NCBI RefSeq assembly: GCF_047345415.1
Contig: NZ_JBLFEP010000003.1
Coordinates: 682,001 to 746,000, forward strand
From: Maribacter_C sp947494565
GTDB taxonomy: Bacteria; Bacteroidota; Bacteroidia; Flavobacteriales; Flavobacteriaceae
Direction of reading: 5' to 3'
DNA length: 64,000 bases
In this document: in pieces, positions 53,001 to 62,157 of the stretch
Numbering within the stretch: the stretch's first letter is position 1
How the letters are laid out: every line of letters starts with the position of its first letter
The notes under the pieces: generated by a model
Told to the model about the DNA's origin: nothing
The model's database searches: none
What the model saw: only the letters and a program-made list of their open reading frames with translations
Program-made: the position numbers and the translations under genes

Positions 53001-53708
53001 TTAGTAACTTTCAATATATTCTAATACTTTCTTTCGATACGATTTTCCGATACTCAGTTTGGTGTCGTCTTGTAGTACGATCTGATTGCCGTCAATAAGC
53101 TTCAGATAGTCAAAATTTACCACAAACGACTTGTGGACACGAAGGTATTGGGACGGAAGTTTTTCCAAAAATTCAGTCAATGTTTGGGCGGTCAACAGCA
53201 TTTGTGGCGCATAGATCTTAATGTAATTACCATAGGCCTCCACATACCGTATCGTATTCATGGGTAAGCGAATGATTTTCTTATCGCTTTTGATAAAGAG
53301 GACCGGGTCGGTTTGTTCTGCTGGGGCAACCGTTGCTTGAAGCAGCGCTGTATCTTTTTTTCGCACCTTCATGACTGCCTGAAGAAAACGCTCCAAAGAA
53401 AAAGGCTTGAGTAGATAATCAACAACCTCGAGTTCAAAACCTTCAACCGCATATTCGGGGTAAGCCGTAGTAATAATGACATTGGGCTTTTGCCGAAGTG
53501 TTTTCAACAAACTCAAGCCGGATAGTTTAGGCATGTTGATATCCAAGAAAAGTAGGTCGATTTCTTCCCGTTGCAGCACCTCCATCACTTCAAAAGCGTT
53601 TTTACAGGAAGCAGTGATTTTTAAATAGGGAATTTCCTTGATATATCCTTCCAATATTTGACGTGCTATGGGTTCGTCATCCGCGATGATACAGGCTATG
53701 GTTTTCAT
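53001..53708 (-). CDS. LytTR family response regulator
   Basis: 235 residues. Receiver domain (about 1-118): acidic pair in IIADDEP, phospho-acceptor Asp in LLFLDINMPKLSGL, Lys in LLKPFSLERFLQAV. LytTR domain (about 135-235): NTIRYVEAYGNYIKIYA, RVHKSFVVNFDYLKLIDG. The start codon directly follows the stop of the sensor kinase gene. With the kinase it forms the second LytS/LytTR pair in the window, set divergently from an ABC transporter, which it probably controls. Confidence 0.93.
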   Translation of the reverse strand: MKTIACIIADDEPIARQILEGYIKEIPYLKITASCKNAFEVMEVLQREEIDLLFLDINMPKLSGLSLLKTLRQKPNVIITTAYPEYAVEGFELEVVDYLLKPFSLERFLQAVMKVRKKDTALLQATVAPAEQTDPVLFIKSDKKIIRLPMNTIRYVEAYGNYIKIYAPQMLLTAQTLTEFLEKLPSQYLRVHKSFVVNFDYLKLIDGNQIVLQDDTKLSIGKSYRKKVLEYIESY

Positions 53709-54686
53709 TTATAGTGTTAGTTTCAGTTGAACGGTATAACGGGAAGGTGTTTTTCGAATCTCAAGTTGATGCGTATCAGGATACATCAGCATAAGACGTT
53801 TTTTGACATTTTCAAGGCCGATGCCACTGCGTCCCTTTTCCATATCGTTGTCATTCGAATAGGTGGGTTCCAGTGTATTGGTACACCGAAAGGATATCCT
53901 ATCCCCTTCGGTTGCAATGGCGACCTCGACCATACTTTTATGGTCTTTTGATTGGGCCAAATGCTTAAAGGCATTTTCAACAAAAACAATGAATAGCATA
54001 GGCGCGATTTTTTTCGTCCCGACCATACCGGTTTTTGAAAACGAAATTTCAGCCTGATCCTCCAAACGTATTTTCTCCAGTGACATATAGTTCTCCAGGT
54101 ACTTCAGTTCTTTTTCCAGTGGAACAAGAGTATCCTTGGTCTCATATAAACTGTAACGCAGCAGGTCCGAAAGCTTTAACATGAGACTGGGCAGACGATC
54201 AGATTTCACCACCGAAAGCCCATACAGGTTGTTTAGCGTATTGAATAGAAAATGAGGATTCAGCTGTGCCTTTAACAATTTCAGCTCTGCCTCTTTTTCT
54301 TGTTGTCTTCGAAAAAAGCTATCCCGAGCGATCTTTAAGGCGGTACCGAACAATATGCTCAAAAGTATGCCGCCCCATACATTATAGACCATTTTCCACT
54401 CAAAACCTCCCATAAAACGGCTCAGTAAAAATACCCCCAAGCCTGTGAAGAAACCGATATTACATAAAAACAGCGCCGTAGCCACGACCCTTTTTCCTTT
54501 GAGGTACAAGGGGAGAATCATCAGGTTGTTGATGTAAATGGGCGGAATGATAAAAGCTATAAATACCAAGGCGCTAAACAATCTATTTTCCGCTTGGATG
54601 AGCATACTGAAAATTAGTGCCAAAAACGCCCAGACCACACCATTCTGCAGTATTCGGTTATCTACAAATCGATCCAATTTTGACAT
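53709..54686 (-). CDS. Sensor histidine kinase, LytS/YehU-like
   Basis: 325 residues from ATG 54686; the longer frame adds 18 residues without signal character. About four membrane helices in the first 115 residues (VVWAFLALIFSMLIQAE, RLFSALVFIAFIIPPIYI). The phospho-acceptor His is in KAQLNPHFLFNTLNNLYGL. The ATPase domain has FVENAFKHLA and GIGLENVKKRLMLMYPDTHQ. Stop and regulator start are adjacent, so the pair is coupled. The signal is not deducible. Confidence 0.93.
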   Translation of the reverse strand: MSKLDRFVDNRILQNGVVWAFLALIFSMLIQAENRLFSALVFIAFIIPPIYINNLMILPLYLKGKRVVATALFLCNIGFFTGLGVFLLSRFMGGFEWKMVYNVWGGILLSILFGTALKIARDSFFRRQQEKEAELKLLKAQLNPHFLFNTLNNLYGLSVVKSDRLPSLMLKLSDLLRYSLYETKDTLVPLEKELKYLENYMSLEKIRLEDQAEISFSKTGMVGTKKIAPMLFIVFVENAFKHLAQSKDHKSMVEVAIATEGDRISFRCTNTLEPTYSNDNDMEKGRSGIGLENVKKRLMLMYPDTHQLEIRKTPSRYTVQLKLTL

Positions 54687-54902
54687 GACTGCTTTTTTCG
54701 GATAAGATTTCAAAAATAAGCCGCGACAAACGATATCCACAGTTTTAGTGATGAAAAGGTACTATTTGAGTCTGAACCGCCCCCATGAACTGATATCGGT
54801 ACTACCCTACGGTCATCATGAACCCAAGGACCTTGGTCATTCTTTTTTTGACAAACAACGTCTTCGCCCCAGTTTTGGAGAATCAATGTTAAAATGACTC
54901 TT

Positions 54903-55772
54903 ATGAAATTAGACATTCAAAACGTATCTAAACGGTACGGCAAAAACAACTACGGCTTACGGAATTTCTCGATAACACTTGAAAAAGGAATACTAGGCCT
55001 GCTAGGGCCCAATGGCGCTGGTAAATCAACGCTGCTGAAGATGATCGCTACAGTGACCAGACCAACCGAGGGTTTGCTTCTGCTCAACAAGAACAATATC
55101 GTAAAAGACCCCAACTATATGCGCAAGCAATTGGGTTTTCTTCCTCAAGACTTTGGGGTATATCCCAATTTGAGTGCCGTGGAATTTCTAAGCTATATCG
55201 CCGCCATGAAGGGGGTCGGCGGACCCACCTTGAAACCCAGGATACTACAATTACTAGACGGACTCAACCTCTCGGATGCCGCAAATAAACCTATTGGTAG
55301 CTATTCAGGGGGTATGAAGCAACGGGTAGGTATCGCCCAGGCCTTATTGAACCAGCCCAAAATAGTCATCTTTGATGAACCGACCGTAGGTCTTGACCCC
55401 GAAGAGCGCGTGCGTTTTAGAAATCTGATATCCGATCTGGCCCATGAGTGTATCGTCATCTTGTCATCGCATATCGTATCGGACATCGACACTATAGCCG
55501 ATACGATCGCCATTATGAAAAACGGCCAACTTCTTCACACTGGAAAACCGGACGAAATCATTTCGCAAATCAAAGGTAAAGTGTACGAAACCTCAATGCG
55601 CAAAGAAAACCTCATCGCCTTCAAGCAGGACCATTTGGTCGTAAGCACCGCCCGCAGCAATGGCAATCTCTTGGTGCGTTACCTTTCCGACACCCCTGTT
55701 TCCGATTCGATCAGCCGTACTCCAAATCTAGAGGATGCCTATCTGTTTCAAACCAAAACTATCACAGCATGA
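54903..55772 (+). CDS. ABC transporter ATP-binding protein
   Basis: 289 residues from ATG 54903; ATG 54894, three codons upstream, is an alternative. Walker A GPNGAGKSTLLKMIA, signature SYSGGMKQRVGIAQAL, Walker B KIVIFDEPTVGLDPEER and the switch His in VILSSHIVSDI are all present. The shape is that of CcmA/NatA-type exporters' ATPases. It overlaps the permease downstream by 4 bp and is divergent from the LytS/LytTR pair, a layout typical of regulated drug, peptide or stress exporters. Confidence 0.93.
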   Translation: MKLDIQNVSKRYGKNNYGLRNFSITLEKGILGLLGPNGAGKSTLLKMIATVTRPTEGLLLLNKNNIVKDPNYMRKQLGFLPQDFGVYPNLSAVEFLSYIAAMKGVGGPTLKPRILQLLDGLNLSDAANKPIGSYSGGMKQRVGIAQALLNQPKIVIFDEPTVGLDPEERVRFRNLISDLAHECIVILSSHIVSDIDTIADTIAIMKNGQLLHTGKPDEIISQIKGKVYETSMRKENLIAFKQDHLVVSTARSNGNLLVRYLSDTPVSDSISRTPNLEDAYLFQTKTITA

Positions 55773-57319
55773 AGTCTTTTCTTAACATCGTAACATTCGA
55801 CTATTTACAACGTACCCGAAGCTATGGTTTTTTAATTACGTTATGCATCAGTTTGGCTATCGCCTACTCTTTTGTACCGGAACCCAATGCCAACTACTCC
55901 ACTATTCGTATTGGCAAATACCTCGGAGCTTACAACGCCGCCTGGTTCGGATATGTTACCGCTATTATGACAAGTATATTCCTTTCCTTGATGGGCTTCT
56001 ACTTGGTAAACTCAGGTATCGAGGCCGACACCAAGACCCGAGTAGGTCAGATTATGGCAGGCACACCGGTCAAGAACCGCACTTATCTGTTCGCAAAGAC
56101 CTTAAGCAACTTTCTCGTTTTATTGACGATAACGGCCCTTGTATTTCTAATGGGTATTGCTTTGTTCTTACTGTATCACGATACCGGATTTTCACTCGAA
56201 ATCGGTCATTTTATTCGTCCCTATCTCTTTGTAACTCTCCCGGCTCTTTTCTTTATATCTGCCTTAGCGGTCTGCTTCGAAGTGCTAATCGGTCGATTTA
56301 CCATACTTCAAAATGTGGTTTTCTTCTTTGTATTCTGCACCTTGGCCATGTTTTCACCCCCAGGGGATTCCCATTTTACCCTAGATGTATTCGGTAGTAA
56401 AATCGTAACACATCAAATGGAAGAACAGGTGCACCAACTCACCGGAATTTCGAAAAAGAACGACCTAACTATCGGATATATACTAGGCGATGTGGAAGCA
56501 TCCAAAAAGTTTGAATTCAACGGCATCCATTTTCCGTATCCGTTTCTCCTGAGTCGGATCGCTTGGGTCGTCTTCGGGCTCCTCATGGTTTTGGGATGTG
56601 CTACGGTATTTCATCGTTTTGATTTCCGAAGGCCCTTTGAATTGAAAAAACGAAAAAAAAGCGTGGTGGCGCAGACTATCCCCAAGGATATCCTCCTCTC
56701 CAATTTAACGCCCCCAAAAATCGATTACAGCTTGTTTCCACTCGTAAAGACCGAGTTTCTATTGTTGTTACGGAAAGGAAAAAAATGGCTATGGTTATTT
56801 AACCTTATCGGTATGGGCCTCTTGGCGTTTTTACCCTTTGAAATGGCCCATAAAATAGTTTTACCCATCCTATGGTTTCTTCAGGTGGGACGCTTATCCG
56901 ACCTGACCAGCAAAGAACATTTACATCGCGTGCATTACCTCACGTTTTCAAGTGACCGCCCCATACGACGTTTGTTGCTATCACAATTGCTTGCCGCCAG
57001 TGCATTGATGTTCACATTGGCCCTGCCATTGATTTTCAGGTACGGTATGGAGGGCAATCATATTGCAACGACATCCATTGTTTTGGGAAGTATCGGTATC
57101 GTGTTGTTTGCAGCCCTCTTGGGGCAACTCTCTAAAGGAAAAAAACTGTTTGAAGTACTTTTCTTTTTAGTGAGCTACGCCAATATCAATGGCATTCCCT
57201 TTATGGATTACTTTGGAGCACTCCACACTGCGCTCCCTTACGTGCTTGAGCTAGTAGCGTTGGTCGTGCTTTTGGCAGTTCTGACTTTAGGGTTTCGGAA
57301 GATTCAATTAAAGCAATGA
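55769..57319 (+). CDS. ABC transporter permease (ABC-2 type-like)
   Basis: 516 residues with about twelve hydrophobic helices in two sets (for example YVTAIMTSIFLSLMGFYLVN, FLVLLTITALVFLMGIALFL, LLAASALMFTLALPLIF). The order suggests two fused six-helix halves separated by a charged cytoplasmic loop around residues 285-310. It works with the ATPase encoded just upstream (4-bp overlap). Substrate unknown; an export role is likely given the LytTR setting. Confidence 0.85.
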   Translation: MKSFLNIVTFDYLQRTRSYGFLITLCISLAIAYSFVPEPNANYSTIRIGKYLGAYNAAWFGYVTAIMTSIFLSLMGFYLVNSGIEADTKTRVGQIMAGTPVKNRTYLFAKTLSNFLVLLTITALVFLMGIALFLLYHDTGFSLEIGHFIRPYLFVTLPALFFISALAVCFEVLIGRFTILQNVVFFFVFCTLAMFSPPGDSHFTLDVFGSKIVTHQMEEQVHQLTGISKKNDLTIGYILGDVEASKKFEFNGIHFPYPFLLSRIAWVVFGLLMVLGCATVFHRFDFRRPFELKKRKKSVVAQTIPKDILLSNLTPPKIDYSLFPLVKTEFLLLLRKGKKWLWLFNLIGMGLLAFLPFEMAHKIVLPILWFLQVGRLSDLTSKEHLHRVHYLTFSSDRPIRRLLLSQLLAASALMFTLALPLIFRYGMEGNHIATTSIVLGSIGIVLFAALLGQLSKGKKLFEVLFFLVSYANINGIPFMDYFGALHTALPYVLELVALVVLLAVLTLGFRKIQLKQ

Positions 57320-57370
57320 GACAGAGTTGTCATTTTAATGCGTATACTCGTAGTATCAAATTTTTAGGTC

Positions 57371-57742
57371 ATGAAAATCTTTTGGAAAATTCTACAGGTC
57401 TTGTTGGCATTGTTCATGATATATGCAGGGGTACAGCATTTTTTAAAACCGCAATTTTATGAGCCCTTCGTCCCCGGGTTTTTACCTGCGAAGACCGTTA
57501 TGGTATACGCCTCGGGACTAGTAGAACTGGCGCTAGGCATCTTGCTTCTGATTCCGAAGTACACCAAAATGGCCGCTACAGGAGTCATCATACTCATGTT
57601 GGTCTTCTTGCCCATACATATTGCGGATGTTTTTTCGGAAACCCCTTCCATTGGAAGCCATCAGGCGGCCCTGATACGTCTGCCTTTTCAATTTCTATTC
57701 ATTGCTTGGGCCTACGCCGTTCGAAGATTCTGTGGCCATTAG
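57371..57742 (+). CDS. DoxX family membrane protein
   Basis: 123 residues with four membrane helices: LLALFMIYAGVQHFLKP with the typical 'G-x-x-H-F' first helix, VYASGLVELALGILLLIP, AATGVIILMLVFLPIHIADV and LPFQFLFIAWAYAVRRF. DoxX-type proteins are small membrane proteins linked to quinone or redox functions. It follows the ABC permease by 51 bp. The last 4 bp overlap the convergent EamA transporter. Confidence 0.88.
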   Translation: MKIFWKILQVLLALFMIYAGVQHFLKPQFYEPFVPGFLPAKTVMVYASGLVELALGILLLIPKYTKMAATGVIILMLVFLPIHIADVFSETPSIGSHQAALIRLPFQFLFIAWAYAVRRFCGH

Positions 57743-58683
57743 GGTGCTTTGGATTTCGGGATGGTCTTGCCTGAAAATCGCGAGAAAATGGCCAATTTCT
57801 TGCGGGTATTGATAAAGTAGACCCCTGTCAGTAATATCGCCGCGGCCACCATGGATTGAACGGTAATCCGCTCGTCAAGAAAATACCAGCCGAGTATCAA
57901 GGCAATGATAGGATTGACATAGGTAGAAGTCGCTACCTTTTCAGGGGATACGACTTTGAGCAGGTAGTTAAACGAGGTAAACGCAACAATACTGCCGAAA
58001 ACGATCAACAGTACCATCGTAAGCTGTACCGAGCCACTCCATTGCATGGGTGCTATCCATTTTTCGCCAAACAATAGGCTGGCCAATGCCAACATGGTCC
58101 CTCCACTCAACATCTGATAGCCCGTGTTCACAAAATAATTCTTAGGCAAATCGGCCTTACCTACAAATAAGCTGCCATACCCCCAGCTCACCATACAGAC
58201 AAAGATCATCACCATTCCGATAACCGAATTCTCCCTGCCCAACACTTCCTTTTGACTTACCAACAGGTAAATACCTATGATTCCTAGAATAACCCCGACA
58301 ATGGACATCGGTTGAATTTTTTTTCCTTGAAGTACGCGCATTAAAATCAATACCAGTAGCGGTTGGGCCGATATTTCCAAAGCGGCAAAACCACTGTCAA
58401 CATATTTAAGTGCCCATACCACCACACCATTTCCGAACGTCAAAAATAAAAATCCCGCAATGACCGTATTCTTTAGTTGTCGCGGACTTATGATCACCGG
58501 TATCCGCAAGAATTTACAAAGCAAGATGATGAGAAGACCCGCAACGACAAATCGGATCGAGGCGAGCATAAACGGGGGTAATTCCGAAACAGCAATTTTA
58601 TTGAGCAAATAGGTCGATCCCCAAATTACATAAATCGAGAAAAAGGCAAGGACTATAAGCGTGGTATTGTTTGTTTTCCCCAT
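57739..58683 (-). CDS. EamA (DMT) family transporter
   Basis: 314 residues with ten hydrophobic helices arranged as two five-helix EamA repeats. The first starts with FFSIYVIWGSTYLLNKIAV, the second with VIGMVMIFVCMVSWGYGSLF. The closing stretch is ALILGWYFLDERITVQSMVA with Asp-Glu, a typical EamA ending. These drug/metabolite transporters export amino acids, nucleosides or metabolites. It is convergent with DoxX and co-directional with the M14 peptidase gene (6-bp gap). Confidence 0.9.
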   Translation of the reverse strand: MGKTNNTTLIVLAFFSIYVIWGSTYLLNKIAVSELPPFMLASIRFVVAGLLIILLCKFLRIPVIISPRQLKNTVIAGFLFLTFGNGVVVWALKYVDSGFAALEISAQPLLVLILMRVLQGKKIQPMSIVGVILGIIGIYLLVSQKEVLGRENSVIGMVMIFVCMVSWGYGSLFVGKADLPKNYFVNTGYQMLSGGTMLALASLLFGEKWIAPMQWSGSVQLTMVLLIVFGSIVAFTSFNYLLKVVSPEKVATSTYVNPIIALILGWYFLDERITVQSMVAAAILLTGVYFINTRKKLAIFSRFSGKTIPKSKAP

Positions 58684-58689
58684 GAATCG

Positions 58690-59916
58690 CTATTCTTCCA
58701 GCAATAGCTCCATCATAGCCCGTGCGGATTCTACACCCTTTTTCTTGATAAACTCACGAGGTGTTTTATCCCCGATCTCATAGGTGATACCGGTGGCCCC
58801 AAATTGTTGGTTATACCACCCACTGGAGGTCGGTCTGCTAATTTTTCCGGGGCTTTCATTGATATCCTCAAGTCCGGTAGCCACTCGTATTTTTTCGAGC
58901 CATGCCTTGGTGAATGTGGGAATCTTTCGTTCGACACTGGTATCGGGTGTATAGTATACATCATTGAACGTACTATGAAAATCAAGACCTAAGACGACAT
59001 CGTTCTTGGCAAGCGTCGTTTCGCGAACCATATGCGTTGTAACTTGACGTACCTCGGGTTGATGGTACTCGGCCCAGTCACGGTTCAAGTCTACTCCGCC
59101 GGTATTATGACGGTAATGGCCTAAATCAACTCCATCAGGATTCATCAAGGGATATACCATGACCCGATATTTGTCAAGAAAGCCATTAGAGGTCCCTTCG
59201 GAAATGATGGTTTCCACAAAGGCCTTCATACAAAGAAAACCGGTTACCTCAGGCGGGTGCTGCCTGCTAATGATGAGTACGGCTGGTCTTTTGTCATAGC
59301 TATCCCCTTTGTACAGGTTCATGTGATACAAGTCACGGCCCAAGGCACTCTTACCGGCCACTCCTTCATGTACCACTTCGTTTTGCGCCATCTTTCGAAC
59401 CCATTCCCCAACTCGGCGGTGGTCTTGGATCTCTTGGGCGGATACCCATAAGGTATCTTTTGAGACCTTAAGGCGCAGCATGGCCGTGGTACTATCTTGA
59501 TTCAGTTGCAAAAGAGTAGAATCCAATGGGGTCCATTGTTCCCCATTCGCACTCAATTTTGGTACGTACCGATGTTTTGCACCGTTGGAATAGTCGAGCT
59601 TTAGATAGATTTCCCGTTCCTGTTCAGACCATAACTTGAACGCAAACCATGGACTGGGATTGATCGGAAAGTTTTCGGGCCATATGCTAGCGACGTAAGT
59701 CGAATCGTTTTCTTGAAGAAAAGCGTTCAATCGGGCCGCAGGGAAATCGTTAGTGGCCCCTACTCCGCCAAGCATATAGGTTTTCTTTTGCTGCTGTTGA
59801 ATAGGCCGGGTCGTGGTATCTACCGGATTGGGATAGGAATGCTTATCCGCAAGTAACCGATTTGAGCCTTTACAGGCGCAACAGAGCACGAGTAAAATGA
59901 GGTAGTTTTTTTTCAT
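58690..59916 (-). CDS. M14 family zinc carboxypeptidase lipoprotein
   Basis: 408 residues from ATG 59916; ten residues of the longer frame precede the signal peptide. Lipid Cys in LLVLCCACKGS. Zinc-binding H-x-x-E in ISRQHPPEVTGF, the later zinc His in VLGLDFHSTFNDVYY, and the catalytic Glu in ITYEIGDKTP. An N-terminal beta domain (about 60-160) precedes the peptidase core, as in cytosolic-carboxypeptidase-like bacterial members. Envelope peptide or muropeptide hydrolysis is likely. Upstream of EamA by 6 bp, probably one transcript. Confidence 0.87.
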   Translation of the reverse strand: MKKNYLILLVLCCACKGSNRLLADKHSYPNPVDTTTRPIQQQQKKTYMLGGVGATNDFPAARLNAFLQENDSTYVASIWPENFPINPSPWFAFKLWSEQEREIYLKLDYSNGAKHRYVPKLSANGEQWTPLDSTLLQLNQDSTTAMLRLKVSKDTLWVSAQEIQDHRRVGEWVRKMAQNEVVHEGVAGKSALGRDLYHMNLYKGDSYDKRPAVLIISRQHPPEVTGFLCMKAFVETIISEGTSNGFLDKYRVMVYPLMNPDGVDLGHYRHNTGGVDLNRDWAEYHQPEVRQVTTHMVRETTLAKNDVVLGLDFHSTFNDVYYTPDTSVERKIPTFTKAWLEKIRVATGLEDINESPGKISRPTSSGWYNQQFGATGITYEIGDKTPREFIKKKGVESARAMMELLLEE

Positions 59917-60004
59917 GTTCAGGTATAGTGATGTTGTCCATATCAAAGATAGAAAAGCGGTGGTTAAGATACTATCCGATCGGAATATAATATGGGAAAC
60001 GCAT

Positions 60005-60700
60005 TCATTCGGTCAATGCATCAATTGGGGTCAATACCACTTTTCTGAATTCCACCTCGGCACCCTCGGCCTGCAAAGCGATTTGCCCGGTACTTGCAGT
60101 GGCATCATATCCGTAATTGACCAAATCTCCATTCACCCAGACCTTGATTTGGTTCGCCAAGCATTCGACCATCATTGAATTCCATTGCCCAAGGGGCTTT
60201 TCGGAACCGTCGGTCAGGTTCTTTATTCTTCGCTTTTTTCCCTCGGTAATGCCCCATTCCGCCTTAGGACCTCGACGTTTTTCCATAGCCTCGGTAGTGA
60301 TGTCCTCAACAATACACCAGAAATCCCCGGCGTTTTCATGCATCATCTGTACTTCTATGGATTTGGGAAACATTTTATAAAGAGATCTCGGAGTAGATGC
60401 AAAGACAAGCACCCCACAGTTTCCCGGTTCACCTGCAAAACGGTATTCTATCTCCAATCTGAAGTTTTCGTAGGTTTTATCGGTGATGATATGACCTTGG
60501 GGCGTACCTAGACTTACGAGCATTCCTTTTCGTACGATAAACGGGTTTCTAGCAGTAGGTACACTATCCATTTCGGGCACATCGATATGCCAGCCATCGA
60601 GGTTCTGGCCATTGAAAAGACTAACCGATTCCGGTTTCGATACGCATGAAAAAAGTAGGAGGCTCACTAAGAATAAAAGTACGGTCGGCTGGTTTTTCAT
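60005..60700 (-). CDS. DUF1080 (3-keto-disaccharide hydrolase-type) lipoprotein
   Basis: 231 residues; lipid Cys in VSLLLFSCVSKPE. A single DUF1080 domain: SVSLFNGQNLDGWHIDVPEM, ENFRLEIEYRFAGEPGNCGV, SIEVQMMHENAGDFWCIVED, AEGAEVEFRKVVLTPI. The length is normal for the family. Together with the 44698 protein it suggests the organism handles 3-keto sugars or glycan fragments. It follows the methyltransferase gene by 46 bp in the same direction. Confidence 0.9.
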   Translation of the reverse strand: MKNQPTVLLFLVSLLLFSCVSKPESVSLFNGQNLDGWHIDVPEMDSVPTARNPFIVRKGMLVSLGTPQGHIITDKTYENFRLEIEYRFAGEPGNCGVLVFASTPRSLYKMFPKSIEVQMMHENAGDFWCIVEDITTEAMEKRRGPKAEWGITEGKKRRIKNLTDGSEKPLGQWNSMMVECLANQIKVWVNGDLVNYGYDATASTGQIALQAEGAEVEFRKVVLTPIDALTE

Positions 60701-60746
60701 CAGTATGGTTTGGTTTTAGTTGGGTTGTACTGGTCTACTACAAACT

Positions 60747-61400
60747 TCATTCGACTTGAGCCACTAAGATCCACATACGCTTCTCCTCGTTTTTCTGCCA
60801 ATTTCCAAAGTCTTTGACCTCTTTTATGATTTCAAACCCCACCTGTTTTAATTCTTTCTTTACATATGCCGCCGATAAGGTATGGGCCCTCGCCTGCTCT
60901 TCCCTGCTTTTTCCTTTTTTGTGGGTCTTCAATTTTTCCAATACGAGCAGACGTCCGGTCGGTTTTAAGGCTTCCTTGATACGACCCAATACTTCAAGGT
61001 ATTCCTCTATTTCATGATAGGTATCCATCAAGATAACTACATCTAACATTCCTGAAGGTAATTTCGGATCATCGTAATCGCCCAAGATCACTTCTACATT
61101 GCCTATGTTACGATCGTCAAGGTGTTCTTTTAGTGCATCAAGTCGGTACTCCTCAACGTCCACCGCATAGACCTGCCCATCCGCTGTTACCTTTTTTGAT
61201 AAATGAACCGTCAGGTAGCCTTCATGGCACCCCACATCCGCCACGTGCATTCCTTTTTCGATATGTGCCATTTCGAAAATTTCCGATACGTTCATCCATG
61301 TATCTCTTTCCTTCCAGTCATCGGATGCGTATTGTGCAGCGAGTGGAGTACAAAAGACCAGTATCACGACGAAGGATGCGAGCAGTTGTTTTGATTTCAT
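60747..61400 (-). CDS. Exported class I SAM-dependent methyltransferase
   Basis: 217 residues. A signal peptide (MKSKQLLASFVVILVFCTPL through AAQ) precedes a complete class I methyltransferase: SAM-binding HVADVGCHEGYLTVHLSK, VYAVDVEEYRLDAL, VILGDYDDPKLPSGMLDVVI, then LLVLEKLKTHKKGKS. The signal peptide predicts a periplasmic protein, odd for a SAM-dependent enzyme. Similar exported methyltransferases exist in other Bacteroidota. Substrate unknown. Confidence 0.83.
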   Translation of the reverse strand: MKSKQLLASFVVILVFCTPLAAQYASDDWKERDTWMNVSEIFEMAHIEKGMHVADVGCHEGYLTVHLSKKVTADGQVYAVDVEEYRLDALKEHLDDRNIGNVEVILGDYDDPKLPSGMLDVVILMDTYHEIEEYLEVLGRIKEALKPTGRLLVLEKLKTHKKGKSREEQARAHTLSAAYVKKELKQVGFEIIKEVKDFGNWQKNEEKRMWILVAQVE

Positions 61401-61560
61401 TCTCCTAAGATATCATTTCCCCAGAAAAAGGTACTTAAATTATTCATAACAAATGTCTTGTCGTTTTTGGTCGTTTATCCGATTTAACGGTCGTTTCAAA
61501 AGGTAGGCAGGGAATTTTCTGTAGTATTTTATATCTTTCCGTCATAAGAATCTATGAAGA

Positions 61561-62157
61561 ATGAAACTATTTTTACCTTTACTGCTACTTTTAGCGCTTA
61601 GATCCACCGCACAAGAACGCCCTATTCAAGTGGTCACAGAAGACATTCCCAACCGTTTGGCATTCTATGCCATTAATGAGAACGACGAAGATGTAGATGT
61701 GATGCTCACGGTTTCGGGCACCAATTTTAGACAGAGCAAGGGGCGACCAAGACTGGTACGCGTACCCGGCGTATCAAAAGTACACCTGAAGACGATTATT
61801 CTGATACGTGGAAAACAACCCAACTACACCTATGATCTGCAGGTGAACGATAGTCTTTCAAGAAGGGCCCTACGCAAAGAGGCGAAGCCTATTAAGGTGA
61901 AGCCAAAAAAATCGATTACCCTTTATATTACGAACGAATGCCAAGGTTGTGATAGTATACTTGTAGCTATGGAGCGCGGAAAATACAAATTCAATGCCCA
62001 TCGATTGAACGAACGGCCTGAACTTAAAGATCAATTGAGGTCTTCGTTTCCTACGACCTTAGACTCCATAAGTACTCCAATCTTCAATCTTGGGGGTCGC
62101 TTATACACCCGTATCGAAGACTACGATCAACTGCTTGAGAAGCTAAAGCAAGATTAA
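61561..62157 (+). CDS. Exported protein with C-terminal glutaredoxin-like domain
   Basis: 198 residues. Signal peptide MKLFLPLLLLLALRSTAQ. Residues ~20-110 are a beta domain (AFYAINENDEDVDVMLTVSG). Residues ~117-198 look like a glutaredoxin/thioredoxin fold: ITLYITNECQGCDSILVAM with C127-Q-G-C130, the cis-Pro region in SISTPIFNLGGRLYT, and an ending helix. A periplasmic disulfide oxidoreductase or a metal-chaperone-like protein is possible. Convergent with the next gene, with no gap. Confidence 0.72.
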   Translation: MKLFLPLLLLLALRSTAQERPIQVVTEDIPNRLAFYAINENDEDVDVMLTVSGTNFRQSKGRPRLVRVPGVSKVHLKTIILIRGKQPNYTYDLQVNDSLSRRALRKEAKPIKVKPKKSITLYITNECQGCDSILVAMERGKYKFNAHRLNERPELKDQLRSSFPTTLDSISTPIFNLGGRLYTRIEDYDQLLEKLKQD

